Below the pieces are notes generated by a model. That model had not been told where the DNA came from, did not search any database, and worked only from the letters and a program-made list of their open reading frames with translations. The position numbers and the translations under genes were made by a program. Source: Gnetum montanum (taxonomy: Eukaryota; Streptophyta; Gnetopsida; Gnetales; Gnetaceae). Taken from it: DNA of 64,000 nt. Shown here piece by piece: positions 11,688-22,099 of the stretch. Each line of letters opens with the position of its first letter. Position 1 is the stretch's first letter. The stretch spans positions 634,331 to 698,330 of the forward strand of contig MNCI01025456.1 of the NCBI GenBank assembly GCA_015680685.1, given 5' to 3'.

Positions 11688-12182
11688 TTATATTTCCACC
11701 AAACTAGAATGAAAATTTGAGCTACAAGCTCTTACATTGTAACATGAATTTTCCTTCAAGTGTTTCATAAATGCTTTGGAATATTTCTCTTTTGCTTCAT
11801 AGGCAACTACTATGTCTTTTTTTAATACCTCATTTTGTGTCAAAGTAACTTCAAACATCATCTTATTATTCCTCAACATTGCACTATAGTTTTCAACTCT
11901 GAAGTAATGTCCCACCACATTGTATCTCATGTATAATAGATTATATAAGTTGTTACTCACTATGATAGCATTTATCTTCAAAAGTAAGCTAAGGTCCTTA
12001 TTTACCATGCCTCTAATCACCACTAGAAAGTCATCTGATTTCATATTTTTAAAATATTTTCAAACATCTTTATTAAATGTTGTTTCTTCTATGAAACTCC
12101 TTTCTATTAACATCTTGAAGAAATTAAAGGTCAACTTAAAATATACAACCTTATTTTCAAAGCTAAGGTGTTGCAACACTAC
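11688..12182 (-). pseudogene. Unrecognised ORF fragment
   Basis: One minus-strand frame runs through almost 500 bases with a single stop, unusually open for this window. The longest uninterrupted part (12044-11688) has 118 codons. Its second half is charged and helical-looking (LRNNKMMFEVTLTQNEVL, then AYEAKEKYSKAFMKHLKE), suggesting coiled coil. The matching place in E (near 43146-43080) is the end of gag, so this may be a diverged gag tail or an element-specific ORF. The 5' end is cut at 12183 by the plus-strand LTR B. No family is recognised. Confidence 0.4.
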
Positions 12183-13046
12183 TTATAAAATTAATTTTTT
12201 TACCATTGTAATATTGTAGCTACAATATCATAGCTCATCCTATGATATCGTTGATGCAATGTCTTGAGATTTGTGTAGCCCTATAAATACCAACACATGG
12301 GCATACAAATGACAACTTTTGATTCCAACCCTTAGGCAAATTCTTGTAGTTTTTTTTCATAGTTTTAGTAATAGAGTGAATGCATGTAGTGTGGTGTCAA
12401 GTAGTTGACCAAAATATTTATTCAATTAAATTTTACTTAGACACAATTTATGTGCAGCAATAATCAAAGTTGTTTCTCATCATTACAACATTTCTTAGTT
12501 TTTGTTATGTTTTACTTAGAATAATTTCTTACTTTCTTTTAGTTAACACTTTACAATTTTAAGCACTTTTCTTTTACCTGTTATTAGTAAGTAGAATGGG
12601 TAAAACTAGTTTTAAGCATTAAATGTAGTTATCTACTAACTAAGTAGTGACATTTCTTAATTCTCTCAATAGTAGTTCCACCTAGTAATCCCAATGATAA
12701 CTACATGAGTCCAACATGTGATCGGTAAACCAGGAATGAATACCTATTACCTTAGGATAGAATAGATCTATATTTTTGTCATTACGTAGGCATAGAACTT
12801 ATTTCCACTTTCATTATGTTTGCATTTAGGAGTATAATGATCCTTACAACATCACATATCATATGCCTCATTTCAAGTTAAACCATACACTAAGACTTCA
12901 CTAACTCAAAATGAGAAGGCAATGATCACAAAATTAACATCAACTTCTAGCATAACTGCATTGTCCATCCATAGATTATGATCTAGTCGAATGCATGCAC
13001 TCATGACTTATATGGTAGAGTGTTGGAATACCTCAACTGCTCATCA
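12183..13046 (+). mobile_element. LTR B, same subfamily as the element A LTR, plus orientation
   Basis: It begins TTATAAAATTA (from TGATAAAATCC) and ends TCATCA at 13046. The TATA box is in cctataaataccaacacatg at about 12271. A primer-binding site follows one base later, so this is a 5' LTR. It aligns along its first 270 bases with the inverted LTR piece at 1318-1591. The interior is truncated after about 800 bases, at 13862. Confidence 0.85.
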
Positions 13047-13047
13047 T

Positions 13048-13064
13048 TGGTGTTGTTGCTAGGG
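13048..13064 (+). promoter_or_regulatory. tRNA-Asp primer-binding site of LTR B
   Basis: TGGTGTTGTTGCTAGGG follows LTR B after one base. The 3' end of plant tRNA-Asp(GTC) predicts TGGCGCCGTTGCCGGGG. Twelve of 17 bases match, and all five differences are C to T or G to A. Confidence 0.8.
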
Positions 13065-13065
13065 G

Positions 13066-13862
13066 TGTGCTAGTGTGTGCTGAGTAGTTGATCTTATATA
13101 ATTCTTTATATCAAGAACCACAAAGTTTGTCCTTTACACCTTTAATCAATCCTAATAACACATACATCTAAGCATCAAATACAAAATATGGCTTTAACCC
13201 TTAAAGAGAAGTTATCACCTTCCAAAGAGCTATAAAAGAGTAATAATTAAACACACAATGATGAAGACTAGAGTGTGCCTATGGAAACAAGGATCTCATA
13301 TGCTCATACCAATTCCTATTATCATGATTTTGCATTCATCTTTCATCAAGATATGTAGCTAAGGTGGAGAGACTTGTAGGGAAACATTGTTTTACCTCCA
13401 AAGTATTCAGCACCATCTATGCTTCAAGCAACCTCAATAGGAATAAATATAAGCCATGCAGAAGAAGGGTATCATGTGACCAAATGCATGACCAAGTTGT
13501 ATCAACCCACAAAGGTGTAAGTATGAAGATATGTTGCTTAGATACAAGGCATAAAAATATCAAGAAAAAGAAAATCAATCCAAATGTTATCCTAGAGGAG
13601 ATTAATGACAATGCATTCTTAACAGAGAAACTTCACCATAATCATGAAGCTCACTCACATACATGTATGATTTGTCTAGAAGAATCTATCAAGGTATAAT
13701 TGCATGTGAACTTCATAGAAACACCAAGAAGAGAGGTAAAAGACTCTAAACATAGATAGGGCTCAAGGCCTAGAGTTTCTATGGAATCACAAAGGGATGA
13801 ATTCTAGAGTCACAAAAGAAGAACCAACTAGCATTGTTCTCCAACTGCTTCATCTTCCTTCT
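13066..13862 (+). other. Leader remnant of element B
   Basis: The sequence after the primer site resembles the leader of H (atcttatataattctttatat against the same area at 56530). A 111-codon Lys-rich frame starts at 13364, but it does not match the gag of the related elements and has no recognisable domain. It ends where the G 3' LTR begins. Confidence 0.5.
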
Positions 13863-14685
13863 TAGGTACCCCTACGCTCAACCATATGAATACGAGCGTT
13901 TCACGCACGATCCAGTCAAATTCCAAGGACTAAGTACCTATGCGCCTTTGTGGAACAATAACGGGTTGGTTAATCGTTGTCTTCCCAAACTTACTTGTAT
14001 GTCACGGTTGTATGGTTAAGTAAGCTTGAGGCATATGAATTTTATAGTTTTTATGTGTTTTATATCCTATGCTAGTAAGGAAGGGGAGAGAAATAACTAA
14101 GTAACTAATCTAATTTAACTACTCATTAACTAAGTTCTAATTACTCCTAACACTAGTATCCATTCCCACTTGCTGTACACATCCTGAACCAGTGCAACAC
14201 TAATGGGATTACCAAACACTAATCGTCACTGGGCTACCAAGCGCTACACGCATGCTCGAAGCGGTCGTACTGAGTGTATTTAACTAAGAGAGTTGTAGGG
14301 TGAGATAAATCATTAATCAACTAGGAAAGCATTAAATAATAATTAGCACTAATTAATCTATTCTAAATGCTGCAAGGTTTATCATAAAGTTCATCTTTAT
14401 TGCCATACACAAAGTGTGCTCAGGTACACAATGCTCGAATAAAGAGCTGTTCACTCTATGACTCCTATTGTGGGCATGCAAAAATAATTCTAACTTTGGA
14501 GGGAAAATGGCAAGAGTTCAACTAAGGAACTAACTGTATAATGTAAAAACTAAGGGTTCCACCTCTTATTTATAGGTGAGGGGATAGGCCCTGATATCAG
14601 GTATCCAACATCGCATGGTTGGATCCGATATCACAAACCTGATATCATGGATGTGATATTGCAGCCCTGATATCACGGTTCATCA
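13863..14685 (-). mobile_element. Element G 3' LTR
   Basis: Minus-strand start at 14685 (TGATGAACCGTGATATC). U3 has four GATATC palindromes between 14591 and 14680, and the TATA box TATAAATA is at 14574-14567. The last 20 or so bases, expected to end TCATCA, are missing at 13863. The core (14150-14270) matches the other clan LTRs. Confidence 0.8.
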
Positions 14686-16640
14686 CAAGTGAAGAAGAGG
14701 AGGAACAAGTTTTGTACAAAACATTGTGTAGGTATGGGATTATTGACTGACATACAAACTAACTCAAATGGAACAAACAGAGTCTAAGTGTCCAAGTGTA
14801 CGAAGTTGCAATCTTTACAAAATTGGATGTTCATGATAAGAGAAGTAAACACCCTGGATAAAATTGACATCCAACACCTCTTAGCACCTGAAGAGTGAGA
14901 GAGAAGATCCAATGATCATGAATGGGCCTCATTGTGTGGTATTGCTACATCATCCTTGGTGAAGATAGTCCCGCTTCTAGTCCATGCTTCCCACTAAAAT
15001 CACAACAGAATTGTGAATTAGTATGCAATGTGTAAGACTTAGCTATTAAATGTTTTGTCTCATTAGTAGTTACACTCAACTAGGTTGTGATTGTGGTAGA
15101 TTAATTCCTTTAGAAGTGTTAGTGGGAAGGTTGACAAATAGGATAAAATAGATAAGCAATCCATTAAATTTGAAAAAGTTTAATACAAGGTAATATCTGA
15201 AGAGGATGTAAGAATTCACAACAATAAAAAGAAAATTTCACTAAAAAATGTTGTGAAGATGTGCACAATTAGATGTCATTAATGAGGTAAATAAAAGGAT
15301 TTGATTGTAAGAGTGTCTAAGGGTAAAGAACTTAATTAATTCAACCAAAACATATGCAAGTGGGTCCTCCCCAAAGTAGGCACAAGCTTCTTATGCCCTT
15401 ACGTAACTTCAAACCAAAGAGTCCATGGGCTTCGAGGATGATTAATGGTTATGGAAGGTTAAGTATAAAAACCTAGAAGAAACTACCTAAGAATTTTGAC
15501 ACATAAAACTAAGACATCAAATAAAAACATGAAACTAGCAGTGAGGTGAGACATGAAAAGCATAGATGGATGAGAGAGAGCAGAATGGAGTTCTTGATTA
15601 AGGTCACATGAAGTCCCTTGTGGATTTTATGGTTAAATGACTTGATAAGATCCATCACTAGTCTAGACCAAAATCAACCTCGTTCAATGACTTTGCATAG
15701 CCATTCTAAGACTAGTCTATCTCCTTAAGACAAAAGAGTGCTCCCATATAACAACCACCATTCCTTATTAAAGAAGAAAAGAGAAGTAGGAAGTGAGGAA
15801 GGGCCTTAGTTAGAGGGGACCTTTAGGCATGGGTAACATGTCTTTCTAGTCCCATAATTAGTGATTGTAGCCCATTTATTTTGTCTAAGGGGTGTGCTTT
15901 AAATTCTCATCAATTTTTTTTGAAATGGAAACCACACGATGCAAATACGTATGCTTTTATTTTTTCTAAGGGGTGTGCTTTGAATTTCCATCATTTTTTT
16001 TTTGAAATGGGAACCACACCATGCAAATACTTATTCAACTTCCTTTTATTGGTTCACACAGAATAGTAAGAAGTCCATGAAAACACATATGCATCTAGGC
16101 AAACGAAAAGGCACAAAGAATACCAATTCCCCTTGAAGTCACACCTTGTTCAATCCTTTGAATTCTTTCCAATTCTAAAAACTACCAATGTCACAAATTT
16201 GTTAAAGTTTTATTAATGAAAAAGGTACTACATGTTTCTAGAACAAGGAAAACCATAGAGTTTGTGGATGGGTGGATGCTGTGGACTCACTTCTTGTTGC
16301 ATGAAAAAGAAACCATGTCCTAATCATCCATAATGAAATTCAAAGCTAAAATATAGACACCAATAATCAAATAAAAAAATAGTACATACCACTATCAAGC
16401 AATGCATTACCACTGTACCTGGCACTTATTAACAAAAATTTAGAAAATCACACCAAAATAAAATAAAATAAAATATAAAAGAAAGTGTAAGATATTCAAG
16501 AAATAGAAAATGTACTAATGATTGTGTAAAAAAAAAATTAGAAAATATTAATAACATGAAAACAAGAAGATCTAAAATAAAGAATGTGTAAGACAAAAAT
16601 TTGTAACACGAAAAGATGAAAAACACTTAAGAATCCTGAA
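14686..16640 (-). other. Element G spacer and ORF3-start remnant
   Basis: The part next to the LTR matches the 3' end of H (ATAATCCCATACCTA on the minus strand near 14733 and, in H, at 60635). The stretch 15355-16400 is the conserved spacer shared with A, C and H. The minus strand near 15008-14994 reads TGTTGTGATTTTAG, the 3' splice-site-like sequence that precedes the ORF3 start in H; the start codon itself is lost. No coding region is seen. Confidence 0.7.
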
Positions 16641-16656
16641 GATTAGAATGGGGCAT

Positions 16657-16670
16657 GACCCCCACAACTA
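16657..16670 (-). promoter_or_regulatory. Internal polypurine-like tract, element G
   Basis: The minus strand reads TAGTTGTGGGGGTC, followed by CATTCTAAT 10 bases on. The same pair of motifs occurs in H (58649) and C (32030) at the end of the gag/pol block. Confidence 0.5.
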
Positions 16671-17460
16671 AACATTTTGTCATGACAATGATTAATAAGT
16701 GGATAAACAAGATCCATGCATGTATGAAACATTGGTGACTGTTCATGCCCCAGCCATTGGGTGCTTGTTTATGGTGTGGTGGTTGGGTAGAAAAATTGTT
16801 GGTTCCACACTTGATGGTTAAATGTATGATGGGTTGGGGTATGAGATGTCTTAACATTATGGATGGATGGCCCATGGTTGCACCCTTGATCATGACATGG
16901 TATGCATGGATTTATTTGTCTCCTCACATTGTTAGATTCATTGTTTGGATTTGGGATTGGAGTACTGATGGATGATGGACCTTGTGTATGATTAGAGGAC
17001 GTTGGTTGAGACAAGGAAGGTGGTGCACCATATTGGCCTTGTGCTGGCTCGAATGATATGGTGGGTCCATGCATGGTTTGCTTTGGCTTACAGCCTTTCC
17101 TCTAGAAGGGATGTTTCCTATGTTGCTATTGAGACCCATTGGTATCAGCATGTTTATGCACATTGGTAGCACAAGTGGAATTTGTTTGTTGATATTGTGG
17201 TGTCAACCCTTCTTATGTTGTTGATGGTGGCATATAATGAGGTGGAGTGTGAGAATATCGAGGGTAGGATGAATGGTAAGAGGTACAACGTGGTGATCAC
17301 CTAGGGGATGTTATGGGTTGATGGTACTTGGGAGAGTGGTAGTGGAAATTTGAAGTAGAGGATGTGGAACTTGTTGGAGAAACAAGGTGTTGAACATAAT
17401 ATCCATATAGTTTCAACTAGTAGAAAGGATAGTGTTGATTTGGTGGTAGTCCCACATCTT

Positions 17461-17489
17461 CCCCCCCCCCCCCCCCCCCCCCCCCCCCC
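17461..17489. repeat. Homopolymer of 29 C (29 G on the coding strand)
   Basis: It lies inside the gag tail of element G and would read as poly-glycine on the minus strand and poly-proline on the plus strand. The matching region of H has no such run. The length is unlikely to be exact because such runs are prone to slippage and sequencing error. Confidence 0.95.
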
Positions 17490-19275
17490 ACCACTATGGT
17501 TGTTGCCACCACAGTTGATGACCATGTTGAGGTTGGTAATAAGTCCTCCTAGTATGGTACGATCAATTGTGGGACTATCTATAATTACCTTGTGGATGAG
17601 GAAATCTCCTGGGCACGTGCTTTTGCATAAAATTTTTATTTAGGGCACCTACCCAATACCCCTACAGATGAAACAAGACTGGGCAATGGCCCTTTGAATG
17701 GTCATATATGTAGATGCTACATCCATTATCTTCATCTATGATTGAGTCTATAGTCTCACTTTCTTCAACCATTTTTCACGTTTGCTAAAAAGTGTTCCTA
17801 GCTATTTCTTAGTTCTGTATCCTTTGTTAATTGTGATTGCCTGGCTTATTTTTCATGATCCTCTTCTCGACCATCTCAATGAGAGTTGTAACATTTTCAT
17901 ATATCCATTTGGACATCCTATTAAAATTTTCTTCAAGTTCATCAATAAACTCCTATATTGGCAAGGTTTGTTTTGGAATCACCTTATCAAGAGTGGTTTC
18001 ATTCTTCTTACCATAGATCTAGACCTCCTTCTATTGAGGGGTTGGGTCCCATCGATGTTTCTCAACATTCTCCCATTTGCATATCTCTCCTTATTCTTTT
18101 TTCACATGCTCTATTAGTTCTTGAATTTGATGGACTTGGAGCTCGTATAATTGCCCTGGGGCACACATCCCAAGGGTCTCCATTATTTCATTACGAAGCC
18201 CATCTATGATGTGGAAAATTTGCCTCTCCTTGGAGAAATCATGACCTAGGAATCTATATAATAAGGCATAATATCTATCTAAGGCCATGTCCAATGGTTC
18301 ATGTTTTTCTTGCTTCCATTCTTGGATCTATCTCCTCAAATTGGACACTCTTGTAGAGGTTTGGTATTTCTCATTGAATAGCTTCAACATTGTGGACCAT
18401 TGTTGGATTGAATTTGGTCTCAACAATCTATACCACACTTTGGCTCTATCAATTAGTGTCCTAGGAAAGATATTAAGCTTTTCCCACCTACTTTCAATGT
18501 TGTAGAAAGCATAGGCATCATGGAAGACTTATAAATGATGTTGTGGATCTAAATCATAGCCTCTTGCAAATTTAGGAATATTGTTCATATCAAGCTTGGA
18601 TAGGAAACTCTTTTTGCGATGCCTATGAGATATCTTAATGGCCTCTATTATTTGCATTAGGCTCTTAGTGGCCAATAAAGGTTCATCGTTATCAAACAAA
18701 AATGTGAGGGAAATGCCTATCTCTATTTGTTTGATTTTGATGATGTTGTTTGTGATCTTTCTTGTGGGTTTGATTTCGATTTCTAGTCCAACCCTTTAGT
18801 GGAGCTCTATCTCTATACCTATGTTCATCTTCATCAGAAATAGACATTGAAAGGAAAGAGGAAGATGAGGAACTAAAAGAATTACCATGGCTTCTATGGT
18901 GTTCTTTGGGGTCCTTTAGTATATCGTTTCTAGTTTTTGAGGAGTTCTTAGGCCTTGAGGCCTTCCCTAGTTTAGGACTTATATCATCTCCTCCAAGAAT
19001 ATCTACCTTGGGTGAATGTAGTCTTTGAGTGTCATCAGGGTGGTCATGATCATAAGAAATCCCTACATAAGGTTGGTCACTCCAATTTTCTTCATCATCT
19101 ATCTCATTATTTCTCCAATGAATTTATTTACTATATAGTGCATTGTCACTTCAGTGTGAGAGAGACATTGTTGTTGGTTTGTGGTGTGTGTGAATTAATA
19201 TATTCTAAAAGATATATCGTTAATACCTTTACAGTGATCTTTTATAATATAACTAATGTAGATAACTGGCACCAT

Positions 19276-19292
19276 CCCCAACAACAGTGCCA
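19276..19292 (-). promoter_or_regulatory. tRNA-Asp primer-binding site of element G
   Basis: The minus strand reads TGGCACTGTTGTTGGGG, one base after the LTR end. Thirteen of 17 bases match the tRNA-Asp complement, and all four differences are transitions. Confidence 0.85.
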
Positions 19293-19293
19293 A

Positions 19294-20030
19294 TGATGAG
19301 TGACGAGGTACCTCTATGCCCAACCATACGAATCACAAGTGTTCATGCATAGTTCGATCAAATTCCATGGATGGGACTAGTTGTGGCATCTAGATCGTTA
19401 TGCAGTTCACTATCTTCCCACTTGGACTAGTGGTAGCTTTGTCACGTATGATTTAGTCCAAATTGAGGCATATAATTTTTCTCATTTTATGTTTTATAAG
19501 TTTAATCACCTACAATAGGAATGAAAGTTAAAGTAATTTAAGATCTAATTCATCTATTGCCTAGCTAGCCTAACACAAGTACCTATCCCACTTTCCTGGA
19601 CACATCCTGAACACATATAGCATTACTGGACTACCAAACATTAAGCATTGCTAGGTTACCAAACACTATATGTATGCTCGAAGTTGTCGTGCTTGTGTTC
19701 ATTAACAACTAAAAATTAATTACTTAATTGAAATGCATTAAAGTAAAGTGCATTAAAGGAAACATTAATTTATTCTCAATGCTACAAGGATTTTCAAAAG
19801 AGTTTGCTTTTATTCCCATCACACTGCTGTGTTCAGGTACATCAATGTTCAAACAAAGATTCATACACACTTAGACTCCTACTGTGGGCACTCAAAAAAT
19901 ATTCTAACTCTAGAAAAAACAAATTGCAAGAGCTTCACTACTCTGACTGGAAAAACTATGAAAAACTCATGCCAAATTAGGAGCCCAGGTGCTATATTTA
20001 TAGGCTAGCATATACCCCCCAACGTTAGAG
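19294..20030 (-). mobile_element. Element G 5' LTR
   Basis: The lower boundary is exact: TGATGAG in plus reading (TCATCA end on the minus strand) followed by the primer site. A TATA-like box is in gctatatttataggc near 19991. U3 is cut short at about 20010-20030, and the start bases TGATGAACC are not found. Confidence 0.75.
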
Positions 20031-21180
20031 TAGCTGAAAAAATGCACTCCATCAATGTGCATTTGGACACACAATTTGTATATATTTTAACTCTATACTT
20101 TCAATATTTTATCATCATAATAAAGTTTATAGTTTATTTTATGATTAATTTTTGTGCTTCCTCTTCAATTGGATCTACATTTTCATTTAATTTAATCACA
20201 TTGTTTATACTCCTAAAGTTTCTTATTGATCGACAAGACCATCCATGACACCTTGGATCCTCTTTCTTGGAGGCCCTTGGGATCCAAGGTTAAACTATTC
20301 ATAAGAGATTTTTGGTTTTCCCAAAACTAAATTTTTCTGGTGCAAGAGTTAGTCATGCTACATTTTTGTTATCTTGGTTATAGCATTGTAGTTATTTATT
20401 TTTAGCTATCATATTCTTTGAAGACTACGTACAATTTTTGTTGTTAATTATTGCACACTATAACCATGGCTATGGGACATTATTGTTATTTTTTTGTTAT
20501 AGTTATTTTATCACATAGTGTAACTATGGCTGTTGGTATGGACATTTTGGCTATAAAAATATTATTTAAAAAAAATTTTAATTCATTTATTTTATGTTTT
20601 TCTTACATAAAAGATCTATGCATTAGAACAATAAGGTTACAAGGAAAAGTCTGACAGTAAAACAATAAATTTCCAAGATAAAGTGTAACAGGTTATAATG
20701 TAATAATAAAAGGGAAGTGATAGCATTACTAATTTTAGGCCCTAATGGGCCACTAGTTTAAGGCCTTGGCAGACCATGTTTTGGTTTTATGTTTAAAAGT
20801 TTTTATGAAGTTTTATGGTTTTGCATTTTTTATGGCATTTTGTATTTTTAAAGGAAAACACAAAAGGGGAAAAAGCATAAACCATAAACTGGATGCAAGA
20901 ATGTAAGTTAAAGGCTACATATCAAACTAGTAAGTAAGACATAATAAGACTAGAAAATTTGTAAAGCAATGCAAATAAAACTTGAGAACTAGGATAAAAA
21001 GTAAAAGGCTATATGTTATATTACATGGTTGAATCATTAGAAGGTATACTTAATCATGCAACTATTTCCCAATCTTTGTAAGATTAGGGAATGTGTAAGG
21101 TCTTTGTTGCACGATCCTATACTTCTAGTTATTATCACTAACAACATTAAATGGGAGCTCTTCCCATGGTTTGTTCAAGC
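20031..21180 (-). other. No gene seen; possible 3' remnant of element F
   Basis: AT-rich, short frames only. No RT or integrase motif follows the F protease here, so F either never had pol or has lost it. A short region near 20245-20290 repeats cttggatcc and gggatccaagg as an inverted pair. Confidence 0.5.
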
Positions 21181-21199
21181 TTGATTATTTTTTATCTTA

Positions 21200-21800
21200 G
21201 CTTGGTTTACATCATTGTGCCTCTCAACTTCATTTTTGATAGTAGGAGTTTCTTCCTAAAACTTCACTTCAAATCCTTGTTCCACGTCAACATTGTTGAC
21301 CAACAAGGGAACTACACCATCTATGTGGATTATGATTTTACATTCCTTTTAAGGTAGGTAAATTTCTTGATGTATAGGGGATGAGACCACTCTTAGTTTA
21401 GCTAACTAGGGTCTTCTTAGGTTTAGGTTAAACCTTGTTATATCCTCCACCATTAATAAATTGGTAGATGTAGGGAATTGCTCCATAGCAACAAAGTCTA
21501 ACGAAATAGATCCTCTCCCCACTACCCATGATCCATTGAATGATTTGAGAGTAGAAGTCGAAGTGCTTTATATGTGTTCTACCAAGCCTAAATGCTCAAT
21601 AATGATAAAGGATATAACATTTGTAGTTACTTCATCATTAACATGTACCTGATTTACTTTGTATTTCCCAACTCTTATAGTTATAAAGAGAGAAGCCCTC
21701 GTTACCTCATCACCTTGTGGGTTGATCTTTATCTTACTATCACAAAACACTAAGGTAGCTAACTTTGTCTCTTCCCTAAGTGAAAGTGGAACCATCACTA
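21200..21800 (-). pseudogene. Element F retropepsin-like protease remnant
   Basis: The minus strand encodes RASLFITIRVGKYKVNQV (about 21700) and TTNVISFIIIEHLGLVEH, then FNGSWVVGRGSISLDF and FNLNLRRP with AKLRVVSSPIHQE (21540-21380). That order matches the protease block of gypsy elements, in which a LGRPWL...SxxHQ motif closes the domain. The active-site loop, normally D-T/S-G, reads NDEVTT, so the catalytic Asp is displaced. The closest lineage by feel is Tat/Ogre-like, which is not certain. Confidence 0.7.
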
Positions 21801-22099
21801 CATGAATGGATTATTCGTTGCTAGGAATGTCTTCACTAATAAGAATAAAGGTCAAAATCTTGACTAAGGCTTTGCAACGAGTAGAGGAGGTCACCACTAG
21901 GTCATATAAGGTTAAAGAGATATTTTTTTGTTTGATTGAAAGCTTGACTTATTCAATGATAGTGAGGAAGTCTTTGTTATTGTTTGATGTTTTTTCATTC
22001 TTATTGCCTTTCACTTTCTCCATTCTATCTAAGATTTTGACCTCATGCTTTAGCATTTGTGGCATGGACTCGTTCCCTTTCTCTTATTTTTTGTTGTCC

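Larger units (their letters stand above)
16640..19168 (-). pseudogene. Element G gag with Pro-rich tail, decayed
   Basis: Gag forms the particle that packages element RNA. The start at 19168 is supported by H, whose gag also begins MSLS and continues with IHW and YVG.SY. In order: an acidic and Ser/Arg-rich basic stretch (about 18960-18700), the capsid-like domain (LFNEKYQTSTRV near 18390, then MDMALDRYYALLYRF at 18294 and GQLYELQVHQIQELI at 18150), a degenerate Cys/His region, and a Pro/His/Gln-rich tail ending near 16640 (RQINPCIPCHDQGCNHG at 16890). Broken by stops and frameshifts and by a run of 29 G that the other copies lack. Confidence 0.8.
13863..20030 (-). mobile_element. Element G: gag-only gypsy element with both LTRs
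   Basis: Minus-strand order: 5' LTR (20030-19294), primer site (19292-19276), gag with Pro-rich tail (19168-16640), internal G-rich tract (16670-16657), spacer (to 14995), remnant of the ORF3 start, 3' LTR (14685-13863). No protease, RT or integrase is present between the gag tail and the spacer. H (55629-61609) has the same plan and size (interior 4.6 kb against 4.2 kb), so this is a non-autonomous family and not a random deletion. The two LTRs differ strongly in U3, and their outer ends are damaged, so no target-site duplication could be found. Confidence 0.75.

Noticed and set aside
12979-13046. Idea that 12183-13046 is the missing 5' LTR of element A in place
   Set aside because: It is in the opposite orientation and is followed by its own primer site on the plus strand.
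17362-17643. Plus-strand frame with a poly-proline run
   Set aside because: Created by the C29 homopolymer inside the minus-strand gag of G.
20031-21180. Search for RT or integrase of element F
   Set aside because: No FxDD, FDGYSG or DDE-type block could be read in any frame.
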